NCBI GenBank assembly: GCA_026225555.1
Contig: JAMFSY010000113.1
Span: 1-49,742, forward strand
Direction: 5' to 3'
DNA length: 49,742 nt
From: Methylacidiphilales bacterium
Lineage (GTDB): Bacteria > Verrucomicrobiota > Verrucomicrobiia > Methylacidiphilales > UBA1321
Each line of letters begins with the position of its first letter. Positions within the stretch are counted from its first letter, which is position 1. The notes under the pieces were generated by a model. It was not told the DNA's origin. It saw nothing but the letters and a program-made list of their open reading frames with translations, and did not search any database. The translations under genes and the position numbers were made by a program. Shown piece by piece: positions 33,912 through 42,790 of this stretch.

Positions 33912-33915
33912 TTAG
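33634..33915 (+). CDS. Doubtful hypothetical protein or remnant, 93 residues
   Basis: The frame contains an acidic, protein-like piece (GNLDDTDLALFDRTLAIADH) but has no recognised domain, no ribosome binding site and ends inside the 3' end of the opposing GH5-like gene. It may be a fragment of a lost gene. Included for completeness only. Confidence 0.22.
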   Translation: MPVLSSTGKRRTMPEIGSLVNNAAATARGNLDDTDLALFDRTLAIADHDVISRNRLRSVNEMPTIRDTLSLPSGDVFTDRKLKAIVAESIQRI

Positions 33916-35009
33916 GGTTGCTTGGAGAGTTTTCGGATCAACTCGACTTCCTTTTGATCGTAAGGAGTGCCGTTGGCGCGGAAGATATCGTGAAACCAGA
34001 GTGGAGGCTCGGGTGGATAGGGGTTTTGCCATGAATCCCACGGATAAATGGTCTGGCTTTTTCCGGCCACGCTGCCCCAGCTGTAAGCAGCAATCCGTTC
34101 CCGCCGGAAGTAGGGAAGAATGGCTCGAAAGGTACTACCAACGCCCCGCGCCATGTATTCGGTGCATACCAGAGGGCGTCCAAAACGTTTGAGAAAGCCA
34201 ACGGAGATTCGCGTTCCAACCAGCGACGCGTATCGATGAAAAGAGATGACATCCGAGGTCAATAATTGCAGGCGATGGAGCGGCTCCAATTTCTCGTCAC
34301 TCGACCAATCGCCAACCCAGACCCCGGAAGTCAGTGGCTGAACCGGTCGGGCCGAACGCGCCCATAGAAAAGTTTTCGCCAGCAGCGGCAGGACGATTTT
34401 GGCCTTTTCTTCACGTGGAATATCGCGCGGGCCGTAGTTTCCCGTGTTGGGGTTTTCAGGCTCGTTCCAAAGATCCCAGAGATGAATCCGGGCATCGTCC
34501 CGGAAATGGCCAATCACTCCCGTAACATAGGCCTTAAGGCGGGAGAATTTCCCGGAGTCCCTTAGCACCGCCACTCCGGGTGACTGAAGCCAAAAGCTGT
34601 TGTGAACGCCTGGCTCAGGTTCCCGTTGGCGCCCCGGCGTTGGAAACGGATGCCAGACGCCGTCAAAGAATACCGGCATGACCCCGATGCGGTGACGTCG
34701 CGCCAGACCAAGAAACTTGTCGATGCGATTAAGGAAGCCCAGCGCATCCTGTTCCCAAACCAAGTCGTGGAGAAAAACGCGAACACTATTCATCCCAGTG
34801 GAGGAGAGCCAACCGATTTCCCGAGCGATCTGTTTCTCGTCGAAGGTGTCGGCCTGCCACATCTCGAGTTGATTGACCGCGTTGCTCGGTAGAAAGTTGC
34901 ACCCGACTAGCCAAGGAAGCGATCGGGACCATGCCCAAGCCCGGTCTTTGTCCCAGCAGGTCGCGATGGCCTTTGGAATTAAGGAATCGGCGGTAGATTT
35001 CGATGACAT
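33912..35009 (-). CDS. Cytoplasmic GH5-like (clan GH-A) glycoside hydrolase
   Basis: 365 residues. The N-terminal strand WLVGCNFLPSNAVNQLEMW, then WNEPEN with acid/base Glu183 and VCTEYMA with nucleophile Glu284, match GH5/clan GH-A barrels often labelled 1,4-beta-xylanase in this phylum. The true activity is unknown. There is no signal peptide, so it would act inside the cell. GGAG (35022-35019) lies 9 bases before the ATG at 35009, which decides the start against a TTG 15 bases upstream. It is 45 bases downstream of a LacI gene on the same strand and probably in one transcript with it. Confidence 0.87.
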   Translation of the reverse strand: MSSKSTADSLIPKAIATCWDKDRAWAWSRSLPWLVGCNFLPSNAVNQLEMWQADTFDEKQIAREIGWLSSTGMNSVRVFLHDLVWEQDALGFLNRIDKFLGLARRHRIGVMPVFFDGVWHPFPTPGRQREPEPGVHNSFWLQSPGVAVLRDSGKFSRLKAYVTGVIGHFRDDARIHLWDLWNEPENPNTGNYGPRDIPREEKAKIVLPLLAKTFLWARSARPVQPLTSGVWVGDWSSDEKLEPLHRLQLLTSDVISFHRYASLVGTRISVGFLKRFGRPLVCTEYMARGVGSTFRAILPYFRRERIAAYSWGSVAGKSQTIYPWDSWQNPYPPEPPLWFHDIFRANGTPYDQKEVELIRKLSKQP

Positions 35010-35054
35010 ATTTGTATTCTCCAACCGAACAGCTCGAGAAAGTTGGCAACAGGA

Positions 35055-36143
35055 CTAATTCGAGCTTCCGGGAGACACGACGCCGGAATCGAGGGATAAC
35101 GGCCGAACCGAGGCCCGTTCGACCAATTGGCCCTGGACGAAACGGAGCGAGGGAGATCGCCGGCGCGGTTTGGGCTCACGGATCCAGTCGAGCAACTCCA
35201 GTGCCCCTACGCGGGCCACCTCAGAGAACGGCGTGGCGAAGCTGGTCAACTGCGGCGTCATGTTTACCCAAGATTGAAAGTTATCAAGACCGACAACGCT
35301 AACGTCGTACGGAATCTTCAGTCCCGCCGCATGGAGGGTCCTATAAACACTTGCCGCAATGGTATCGTTCGCAGCCACGATCGCCGTCGGTTTCTCTCCT
35401 TCCACTTGCCAGAGCCGGGACAACCTCGTGATCAGCTCGGGGGTAACGGGCAGCGAGTCCGACGGGGCCTCTTCGAGCACGACCCGGGAGGGATCGAAGG
35501 CCCGTTCCGTGCGCAGAAAGGCCTCATAGCCGTGATACCGGGCCAGGAAGACGGGGTGGGAAACATCTGAGCAAACAAAGGCAATCCGCCGATGCCCCAA
35601 CCGCCACAGATACTCCGTCATGACCCAACCGGCGCTTCGCTCGTCGGAGACGACCAGCGGCACGGGAGCCGTGGGATCATTGAGCCCCAGGATAACGGTG
35701 GGGAAATGATCGGCCAGCCGCGAGACAAAGGCCGGCAGCGAGCGAGTGGCTTTGATCAGGAGGCCGTCGACCTTCTTCTCGCGAACGCAGCGAGGCAGGT
35801 CCTCCCCAAATTCCGGCATCCCCTCGATGAGCGCGTGGAACCCCCTCTCTTCACAGGCCCGCTCCGCGCCATGCACGTAAGCGACCGCTATCTCGCTCTG
35901 CCTATCCAAGGGGGTTCGGGCCATGAAGATCATCCCGATGTTGCCGGTCCGTGTCGTCGATCCCCAGCGCCGCTCGGCAAGGAATTCGGCTGAACGGCAC
36001 CGCTGATAACCGAGCTTGGTGATCGATTTTTGCACTTTGGCAACATTCTCCCCCGTCACCCGCGCGTTCCCATTGATGACCCGGCTTACGGTGCCGGTGG
36101 AAACGCCGGCGTCCAGGGCGACATCGTGAATGGTGTTAGCCAT
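35055..36143 (-). CDS. LacI/GalR-family transcriptional regulator
   Basis: 362 residues. IHDVALDAGVSTGTVSRVINGN is the LacI helix-turn-helix and hinge (about 5-26), followed by the sensor domain (GLLIKATRS, LGHRRIAFVC, AIVAANDTIAASVY, VVGLDN). Close to the LacI protein at 23668-24783. It precedes the GH5-like gene in the same direction, so it may sense the product of that enzyme. A palindrome with the TGAAACG half-site (site F) is 22 bases upstream of its ATG, which suggests autoregulation. Confidence 0.93.
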   Translation of the reverse strand: MANTIHDVALDAGVSTGTVSRVINGNARVTGENVAKVQKSITKLGYQRCRSAEFLAERRWGSTTRTGNIGMIFMARTPLDRQSEIAVAYVHGAERACEERGFHALIEGMPEFGEDLPRCVREKKVDGLLIKATRSLPAFVSRLADHFPTVILGLNDPTAPVPLVVSDERSAGWVMTEYLWRLGHRRIAFVCSDVSHPVFLARYHGYEAFLRTERAFDPSRVVLEEAPSDSLPVTPELITRLSRLWQVEGEKPTAIVAANDTIAASVYRTLHAAGLKIPYDVSVVGLDNFQSWVNMTPQLTSFATPFSEVARVGALELLDWIREPKPRRRSPSLRFVQGQLVERASVRPLSLDSGVVSPGSSN

Positions 36144-36165
36144 AAGGTTAGTTACTTGAAACAGA

Positions 36166-36178
36166 TGAAACGCTTACA
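36166..36178 (-). promoter_or_regulatory. LacI-type operator site F
   Basis: TGAAACGCTTACA (on the minus strand TGTAAGCGTTTCA), close to classical LacI/CcpA-type operators. A second TGAAAC lies 8-9 bases to the left (36157-36162). It is 22 bases upstream of the LacI start at 36143. Confidence 0.55.
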
Positions 36179-36272
36179 TTTTTAGTGAAGGCTGTGGTGA
36201 AATCAACCATTTGCTCTCTCCGTAGAATTGTTGCCTGACAGGTTTTAGCGGGGCCGCCCTGCCCGATGAAAC

Positions 36273-36980
36273 TCATTTGCCGAGGGCCTCCAGCGCCCGG
36301 TCTTCCCGAGATACTATCTGTATCTTTGCCCTGACATCAGGAGGCAAGGAAACGGGCCCGTCCCAAGGCGTAATGGCTGAATAGTTACAAAGCGCGTTGC
36401 CCAGAAGAACACGCACAGGCGTCTTATCGACGACGGAGATCCACGCCGTCGTCTCAGGCGTCGAAACTTCCATGCCATAGACGGCGTCCCGATGAAATTT
36501 GTAGCATGGCTTGGCGTTGATCGTCTCCGTCCCCCGGTAGTGGTCCAACGCAACCCATGAAGTCTCCGGATAGCCGCGGGCATAAAACGCCGATGTGGCC
36601 ATGTCCCCTCCATCGGCCGCCTGTGCGGCAGCCACGCCATTCGGCGCCTTGATGAAAACCCGGCCGTCCGCGATGTAGCCCTCGGTCTCATCTGCGTTGT
36701 TCCAGGTTATCACAATCCGCCCCTGCTTTGCGTCGCGCCAGCAGGCAATCACCGTGGGCTGGTGCACCGTGCCAGCCGGCGCCGGAGCGGCAATTCCGGA
36801 CATCGAGGCGGATCGGGTGGGCGGCGCATCTGGCTTGTATTCGATCCGCATCTCCCAATGGGTGTTCGGCCGCGGTGCGGCGACGAACGGCGCCGTGGGC
36901 GCCGGGATCTGGTCAGCTCCATGCGCCACGCCCGCGGTGAGTATCATGCCGATCAAGGCCAGGCGCATAAGATCATTCAT
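36273..36980 (-). CDS. Exported hypothetical protein, fifth gene of the pseudopilin cassette
   Basis: 235 residues with a signal peptide (MRLALIGMILTAGVAHGAD region). The mature protein is rich in short strands (IACWRDAKQGRIVITWNN, GYIADGRVFIKAP, AWISVVDKTPVRVLLGN), with a lone pair of Cys late on (CYKF, LCNY). No family is recognised. GGGAG lies 7 bases before the ATG at 36980, and the start overlaps the stop of cassette gene A by 8 bases, so it is translated with the cassette. An upstream extension of the frame to 37127 lies inside gene A and is not used. A periplasmic or surface partner of the pseudopilins is a reasonable guess. Confidence 0.75.
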   Translation of the reverse strand: MNDLMRLALIGMILTAGVAHGADQIPAPTAPFVAAPRPNTHWEMRIEYKPDAPPTRSASMSGIAAPAPAGTVHQPTVIACWRDAKQGRIVITWNNADETEGYIADGRVFIKAPNGVAAAQAADGGDMATSAFYARGYPETSWVALDHYRGTETINAKPCYKFHRDAVYGMEVSTPETTAWISVVDKTPVRVLLGNALCNYSAITPWDGPVSLPPDVRAKIQIVSREDRALEALGK

Positions 36981-39900
36981 TGACCGGCTCCCATTGTTCA
37001 TCGAGCACTTTTCCAGTGTAGCGGTCGATCGCAATCGACAGCCAATACCGCTTTTCTCCATCAACGACGAAGTTCGCAAGCGAGGTCGGGGGCCCGCTGT
37101 TGCCCGGGAAACGGCCCACCTGCGCAACCATGTCGATGAGCAGATTCCACGTTCGCGTCTGCGTGCCGGAGGCCAGGGCGCGAACCACCGATTCGCGATA
37201 ATTCTTCAACGGCGTCGTCGAGGTCGAATAGGCGGAACTGGTCAAAGCCGTGGAGCTCATGAAGGTCGGCAACAGGGCTGGATTGGTAACATAGTTGGCC
37301 GAAGGCACGCTGCCGATGTTACCATAGGTTTGGTAGGCCGAAGCGATCGCCGCCGCACCGGATAGCATACTCGTCGAGCCATCAGAAGACTGACTGGCCC
37401 CGCTCAGCAAGGCCTGCTGCATCTGAGCTTGCGGGCTATTGAGCTCAATCTTGCCCGCCACCACGGCCGGCTCATCCGAAACGGAAAAGAGATCGAGCAG
37501 CGCGCTGTCGCCGCTCGTGCTGTCGAAAAAGCTCAGCGATTTCCACGCGTTGTCGCGAAACACGTAGCCCAGTTCCGCCACGGAGCGGAAAGGCCGACCC
37601 AAGATCACCGGCCGGCCCATTGCTTCCGTCGTCGTGGTGACTTGCTGGAACGGATTTGCGGTGCCCGCCGACAAACTGCCCGTCACTCCAAGCCAGCCAT
37701 CGGCCGGTCGTACGGTTGCATCGGGATCGGCTACATTGGAAACCGAAGTCGTGTCGCTCCAGCCAGTCTTTCCTCCCTGCGCCCAAAGGCCCGTAAAAAT
37801 TCCAGGGGATCCACCACCCACCACGGAGCCTGAGCCAAAGGGAAGGTGATACTGCATCCCGTTGTAGGTTGATCCACTTGGCGGCAGCGGCGCACTTACC
37901 GAGGTAAGATACTTTGCGCCCGCACCGATGCCAAACCGGCTGGTCCGGGGATCAAATTTGGACATAAGGTTCATGGTTACCGGCGAGTTCAGTGACGGCT
38001 GGTTGACAATGGGAATCGACGGATCAATTTCGATCGCCGTCGAACCAGTGCCGGGGGTCAATCCGGTGCTGAGACTGCCTATTCCACTCTCGCCTGTATC
38101 GGCAAAGGCATCGTTTCCGCAGAAAGTATCATAGGTGCGATAGACACCCTTCGGGCTCTTGTATTTCAACTCAATGAGAAGGTCGCTGTTGAGGGAGGCG
38201 CGCAAAATACCCGAGAACAACGGGTAGGGCGTGGCCCCCGTGTAAATGGCGCTGGTGTAGGCGGAACTATAACAGTAGGTATCGCCGGCGGTCAGGGTGG
38301 GCGAATAGTCGTAGATCAGAAAGCCATGGTTGGAATCGGAGCACCAGGGAAGCAGCGTGGAAAAGGCGGAGGCCGAGTCTCCCTGCGACGTCACTGGCGT
38401 AACGCCGCTGCGGAAGGGATCGCTGGTGTTGCTGTAATTGTTGATCGCCACGGTGGGCAGTCCATTTGCGGTCGCAACCGGCTGAAACGGGCCCGAACGG
38501 TAGAGCGGTTGTGGTGAGAAGGAGCCCGAAACGTTGAGCTGGCTGAAAGTTCCATTGGTGATGACAATCTCCAGGCTGGTCGGCCCCGTGCTTGGCGGCG
38601 TCGCGGAAGGGGCGTGCGGATTGAAGAGCTCCGGCACCGCCACGATGGCCAGATTTTGAGCTTGGTATTCGGTCGCTGTCACGGTGGTGTGAGGCGGGGC
38701 CGTGAGGGTCTCCAACACGTTGGGAACAACGTTAACCTTGCTCAAATAGCTGGACACGATCGAGTAGAGGTAGGGCAGGTCCTTCACTCCATAGACCGGG
38801 ACGTTCACCCCGGCGACCGGCAACGTCACAGTGGTCGGATAATTATCGGCGGACGTTTCATCGATAATGTTTGCCCCGATGCGCAGGATTTGCAGATCGG
38901 AGGTCGAGTCGAGCTTCTTTTGGTAGACGCTATCGGAGTAGGTTTGGTTGGCCGAAGTCAGTCCTGTGGAACCCGCGACGATTCCCGCCTTGAGTAACTC
39001 AAAGAAATTTGGTTCCCGCGGCGGCGCCAGCGCGGCCACCTGGGCCAGCGTATTGATCGCCGAGTCCTGGTAATTCCACTGCTCGTTCGTGCCGTCCCAG
39101 GTAAGACCGAAGCAATCCTTCACCGCATTGGTCGAGACGCCCGCTTTCACACCCGAGGAAGTGATCCATGCCAGTTTTGCCAGCGAAAATCGGCGCGGCA
39201 CGAGCGGATCTCCCGGCTGCACGGCGTAGTTCGTTGTGTTGCCCAGGTCATCGTAGTGGGTGATCGTCGCCGCACCCGGGAAGCGGATACTCGTCAGGTC
39301 GGGATTGGCGGCGGTGGTCGTCGCCGGCGCCCAGGAAGGTGCGTTGGCTGCGCGCGAAAAGTGAGTCAATACAGCGGCTTGCGCCGCAGTCAGGCCGGCG
39401 ACCGAATTTTGCGCGGCGAGAAGCAGGTCCTGCCTCGAAAAAAAAGCGTTGTCGCCCGCGACGGCGGAGAGATGTCCCGAGGCAGAGGAGGCCAGCGCCC
39501 CGGAGTTTACCGTCCCCGAAGCACGCGGAATTCCAGCCCCCCACTCGAGAAAGGTTTTGTCGTCATTGCCGGTCGAAGTGTTGCGCCACATCGGCAAGCC
39601 GCTCACGCCAAGAACAGTTCCGATATCGGCGAAGGCGAGCGACGACTTGAATGGCGCGTCAGTCGAGGCCGCCTGCGGATAGCCGGCCACGTTGGCATCC
39701 ATCAGCCCGCCGATGTCGTAGACCGTGTAGGCAAAGCGGCCGATGACATACTGACTGCTCTGCGCATCGGACGCCGTCGCAAGACTGGGCGTTTGCACGC
39801 CACCGCGCGTCACGTAAACCCACGTCGGCAACGTCGTATTTGTTCCCAGCCCCGGCCCGCCTGAGCCAAACCAGCGGTCCTGTGTCAGGTAGCGGCCATT

Positions 39901-40341
39901 CTGGCTCGGGGCGCTGATCAGCACCGATGAGCCCATGGGCCGCCCATTCGAGCCGGGATCGATCGCCAGATTGTTCGCCGATACCTCGAAGAGGTTGGTC
40001 GTCGCCACACCCGAAACTCCAACCTTCTGCGGAAGCGCATCAGCCGGCGCAAGCGGCCGGTAGATCATCGGGTAGCTTGCATTTCCACCATTGCCGGCCG
40101 ACGAATAGGTCGGGTCGGCCACCTCATTGCGCAACTCGCCGGCCACAATTTCCAGCGACGAGCGTGCCAGTTGGTCGGCCCGGGTGAGGTTGGTGCTCGA
40201 ATAGGCAAGCTGACGATTGAGTCGCGCCTCGGAAAAGAACGCAATGATCAAGGCACTGAGCAGAACAACCGCGCCCAGCGTCAGTAGCAGCGCCGTTCCG
40301 CGGGCGCCGTGGCAACTGTGCCGGATGATAGGAGATTGCAT
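36973..40341 (-). CDS. Verru_Chthon cassette protein A-like, large pilus-associated protein
   Basis: 1122 residues. After a short basic N-terminus (RHSCHGARGTALLLTLG) comes one membrane helix (ALLLTLGAVVLLSALIIAFF) and SEARLNRQLAYSSTNLTRADQLARSSLEIVAGEL, a PilX/GspK-like layout. The rest is a long Gly/Ser/Thr-rich exported region with motifs such as YTVYDIGGLMDANVAG and YWLSIAIDRYTGKVLDEQW at the end. By order and size it matches protein A of the four-gene Verru_Chthon cassette, whose function is unknown. The ATG at 40341 overlaps the stop of gene C as TGATG; a start at 40380 would lie inside gene C. The GspK-like start suggests it caps or organises the pseudopilus. Confidence 0.78.
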   Translation of the reverse strand: MQSPIIRHSCHGARGTALLLTLGAVVLLSALIIAFFSEARLNRQLAYSSTNLTRADQLARSSLEIVAGELRNEVADPTYSSAGNGGNASYPMIYRPLAPADALPQKVGVSGVATTNLFEVSANNLAIDPGSNGRPMGSSVLISAPSQNGRYLTQDRWFGSGGPGLGTNTTLPTWVYVTRGGVQTPSLATASDAQSSQYVIGRFAYTVYDIGGLMDANVAGYPQAASTDAPFKSSLAFADIGTVLGVSGLPMWRNTSTGNDDKTFLEWGAGIPRASGTVNSGALASSASGHLSAVAGDNAFFSRQDLLLAAQNSVAGLTAAQAAVLTHFSRAANAPSWAPATTTAANPDLTSIRFPGAATITHYDDLGNTTNYAVQPGDPLVPRRFSLAKLAWITSSGVKAGVSTNAVKDCFGLTWDGTNEQWNYQDSAINTLAQVAALAPPREPNFFELLKAGIVAGSTGLTSANQTYSDSVYQKKLDSTSDLQILRIGANIIDETSADNYPTTVTLPVAGVNVPVYGVKDLPYLYSIVSSYLSKVNVVPNVLETLTAPPHTTVTATEYQAQNLAIVAVPELFNPHAPSATPPSTGPTSLEIVITNGTFSQLNVSGSFSPQPLYRSGPFQPVATANGLPTVAINNYSNTSDPFRSGVTPVTSQGDSASAFSTLLPWCSDSNHGFLIYDYSPTLTAGDTYCYSSAYTSAIYTGATPYPLFSGILRASLNSDLLIELKYKSPKGVYRTYDTFCGNDAFADTGESGIGSLSTGLTPGTGSTAIEIDPSIPIVNQPSLNSPVTMNLMSKFDPRTSRFGIGAGAKYLTSVSAPLPPSGSTYNGMQYHLPFGSGSVVGGGSPGIFTGLWAQGGKTGWSDTTSVSNVADPDATVRPADGWLGVTGSLSAGTANPFQQVTTTTEAMGRPVILGRPFRSVAELGYVFRDNAWKSLSFFDSTSGDSALLDLFSVSDEPAVVAGKIELNSPQAQMQQALLSGASQSSDGSTSMLSGAAAIASAYQTYGNIGSVPSANYVTNPALLPTFMSSTALTSSAYSTSTTPLKNYRESVVRALASGTQTRTWNLLIDMVAQVGRFPGNSGPPTSLANFVVDGEKRYWLSIAIDRYTGKVLDEQWEPVNE

Positions 40342-41303
40342 CACAAACGTGAACCAAATGGGGTGACGGGATAGGAACACTCGAAGACCCGCAGGGCCTG
40401 CCGCGCGGACAGCGGAACCGACATGGGTAACGCGTTCGCCGATTCGGCCGTGGCCGACCAGGATGGCACCGGCAGCGTGTCGTTCGTCGGCAGGGGAAAC
40501 TTCGTTTCGAGAGCCGTGATTTCGGTACTGGTGAGTAGGCGAAGATTGGTGCGATCGATGACCACCAGACCGACCATCACGGCCCCGATGCGCGAGACAT
40601 CAATCACGCTGACCACGCCGCCGCCGGACGCCGTAAAGCTGCGCATCGGAGGGCTGTAAACCACCTGCCCCTGTGCGTTCGCAATGACGGTGCCATCCTG
40701 CAAGGTCACCGCTTGGTTATCGGGATAAAGCCGAAAACCCACGGCAAAGCGGATGACTCCAGGCGCAAGCACGTCGAAGTCGGTCGCCTGGGACACAAGG
40801 GAAGTCGGGAAGGAAGCCGTCGCGAACGAAACGGGCAGCCCCGAACCGTCGAGACCGAAATAGCCAGTCGTTGCCCAGGGAATCGGCTTGCTGGCACGCA
40901 CCAGGCACGGGCGCGATGCGCCATCGGGGCCGAGATTGTCCGCCGACGAGGATATTTGATAGGCGACGACTGAAACATTGCGATTGCCGGATGAATTTCC
41001 ACTCGCGTTCGCCGATGCGACCGCGGAGACGAATGAGAGCACATTGCCGCTTCCCGGTGGATCATTCTGCGCCGTGAGTGGCATGTCGGCGCGCCGCACC
41101 AAATTGGAGAAATCCTGGCCCATGCAGCCGAAAACGATTCGCGCCTGCGAGGCCGCATCGATCATCCGGTTGCTCAGCCGCATCGAGTTCGACGCACTGT
41201 CCGTGATCTGGGCGATGATCAAAATCACCAACGCCAGCACGGTAATCGCCACCAGTATCTCCACGAGAGTAAATCCCTTTGTCTTACGTAAATACTGCTT
41301 CAT
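40341..41303 (-). CDS. Verru_Chthon cassette protein C-like pseudopilin
   Basis: 320 residues. A prepilin signal KTKG|FTLVEILVAITVLALVIL (cleavage after Gly10, Glu at +5) is followed by an exported domain with VLSFVSAVASANAS, VVAYQISSSADN and VVSVIDVSRIGAVMVGLVVID. The length fits GspJ-like or cassette C proteins. It would be processed by a prepilin peptidase (none in this window) and enter a pilus-like fibre. It is 16 bases downstream of gene B and overlaps gene A. Confidence 0.8.
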   Translation of the reverse strand: MKQYLRKTKGFTLVEILVAITVLALVILIIAQITDSASNSMRLSNRMIDAASQARIVFGCMGQDFSNLVRRADMPLTAQNDPPGSGNVLSFVSAVASANASGNSSGNRNVSVVAYQISSSADNLGPDGASRPCLVRASKPIPWATTGYFGLDGSGLPVSFATASFPTSLVSQATDFDVLAPGVIRFAVGFRLYPDNQAVTLQDGTVIANAQGQVVYSPPMRSFTASGGGVVSVIDVSRIGAVMVGLVVIDRTNLRLLTSTEITALETKFPLPTNDTLPVPSWSATAESANALPMSVPLSARQALRVFECSYPVTPFGSRL

Positions 41304-41319
41304 GGCGGGCTAACACAAT

Positions 41320-41841
41320 TCAGGGAGCGGGAAATGAGACATAGCTTTCGACATATCCTGCAATATTCGTCGATGTGAGCCTGGTCGGGTCGGTCACGTT
41401 GCGGCAGGGCCAGCTGACGACAAGTCGCGCCTCCATGGGGGCCAGCATCCCGGCGCCCGGCACGCGCGTGTAGACGACCGAGGCCTGGTAGGCGGGCGGC
41501 GGCACGGCTGCCGGGTTGTTGGTAATCTCGCCTTCGCTTAGGCCAATCGAGGAAACCGTATTGGCAGTCACCGCCGGGTTCAGCGTCACCCGTCCCAAAC
41601 CGTTGACCGCATAAGGCAGCATCAGGCCGAAATATTTGGACTTTCCCCCGTTGGCGGACGGATAGGTATCGCGCAGATCCGCTTCCAGAGAAGTGAGGAC
41701 GCAGGTGGCCTGTGTTTCTTGAGTCGAGAGGTGGTTTGTCTGCAGGCCGAGCGGAAGCAGCGCAAGCAAGACCAACAGGGCAAACGAGATGACCCCGAGA
41801 GCAATTACCACTTCCACCAGACTAAAGGCCGAACGATTCAC
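41320..41841 (-). CDS. Verru_Chthon cassette protein B-like pseudopilin
   Basis: 173 residues. The N-terminus NRSA|FSLVEVVIALGVISFALL is a class III prepilin signal with Ala instead of Gly at -1, which can still be cleaved but is less common. The domain continues with LLALLPLGLQTNHLSTQETQ and a short strand-rich tail, close to GspI-type or cassette B proteins. The start is a GTG that overlaps the stop of gene D as GTGA. It depends on coupling, since no strong ribosome binding site is seen. Confidence 0.78.
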   Translation of the reverse strand: MNRSAFSLVEVVIALGVISFALLVLLALLPLGLQTNHLSTQETQATCVLTSLEADLRDTYPSANGGKSKYFGLMLPYAVNGLGRVTLNPAVTANTVSSIGLSEGEITNNPAAVPPPAYQASVVYTRVPGAGMLAPMEARLVVSWPCRNVTDPTRLTSTNIAGYVESYVSFPAP

Positions 41842-42509
41842 AGATTTTCTTTGCGAAGAACTTCCACCGCTCCCGTCAAGCCCTCGAGACGCACCACAAA
41901 GGGATTTTTACCCGCCATCGCCGCAGGCCGGTCGAGTGGCACTTTGATGAACCGTGCCGGCGATGCCGCATCGACGCGCGCCGTTCCCGACGGATTGAAC
42001 TGGATCCACGCGTTGAAGGTAACCATCCCATGACCGCCTGCCATTCGGGTGGCGGGGGAGATGTCGGTGGTGTCGGGCGTCATATCGGTTGCAGTGCCTA
42101 GCGCATCGCTGAAACCGAAATTGGGCAAAACCAAGGGTGAAATGGCCGTCGGCCATTGCGACATGTCAGTCACATCAAGCGAGCCATCGCTCGAATAGAG
42201 GCACATCACCACCATTGCCGGCTGCGGTCGGGAAGCCGAGGTCGGCAGCACACCAAAACCGACACGCACGTATGTGCTGTGAGCCATTGCGTAGACGCGC
42301 GCCTGCTCCAGCGTCTGGGCCAAATCGGACGAGGCCTTATCAACCGCATCGCCGGTCATGATGGTCTGCATCGCAGGACCGGACAAAGCCATCAGAAGCG
42401 AGATGATGGCTAGCACCACCAACAACTCAACGAGAGAAAACCCTGCCGGCCGTCGGCCAGCGAGCCCGAAGTTCTTTCGTGGATTGAACATTAAAGCGAA
42501 AGGATTCAT
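41838..42509 (-). CDS. Verru_Chthon cassette protein D-like pseudopilin (GspH/FimT-like)
   Basis: 223 residues. The prepilin motif RRPAG|FSLVELLVVLAIISLLMA has its cleavage after Gly23, so the leader is longer than in the other cassette pilins. Then ASSDLAQTLEQARVYAMAHSTYVRVGF is the GspH/FimT pattern, with an MVTFNAWIQFNPSGTARV sandwich near the C-terminus. It is first in the cassette D-B-C-A plus one. Met7 (42491) is an alternative start. Operator-like site G is 38 bases upstream. Confidence 0.8.
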   Translation of the reverse strand: MNPFALMFNPRKNFGLAGRRPAGFSLVELLVVLAIISLLMALSGPAMQTIMTGDAVDKASSDLAQTLEQARVYAMAHSTYVRVGFGVLPTSASRPQPAMVVMCLYSSDGSLDVTDMSQWPTAISPLVLPNFGFSDALGTATDMTPDTTDISPATRMAGGHGMVTFNAWIQFNPSGTARVDAASPARFIKVPLDRPAAMAGKNPFVVRLEGLTGAVEVLRKENL

Positions 42510-42546
42510 TCAAAAATTAATGTGTACCGCGACTCACCAAGGCCGG

Positions 42547-42565
42547 ATGAACGCGTTTCAATGAA
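42547..42565 (-). promoter_or_regulatory. LacI-type operator site G before the pseudopilin cassette
   Basis: The plus strand reads ATGAACGCGTTTCAATGAA; on the minus strand it is TTCATTGAAACGCGTTCAT, the site A sequence with one extra base in the centre. It lies 38 bases upstream of cassette gene D. Together with flanking bases it shares a 15-base identity (TTCAATGAACATCAA) with site H. Confidence 0.5.
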
Positions 42566-42790
42566 CATCAAGAAAGCGCATCCACGGCAAATAGTCAATA
42601 AAATAATCTTAAGCTACATTCCTGAGGTTTTGCGCGTTGGATTACCCTATATCTGAGACCTAACCAGTGGAACGATCAACCATGTTTAAGACTATAATAA
42701 CCCGTCGGAACCTACCCCAAACCTTGGTGCGAAGCGGAAGCCCGAGCCATTCCCACACGCCTAAGGCCTCCGACCACCTCATTGAACAGA

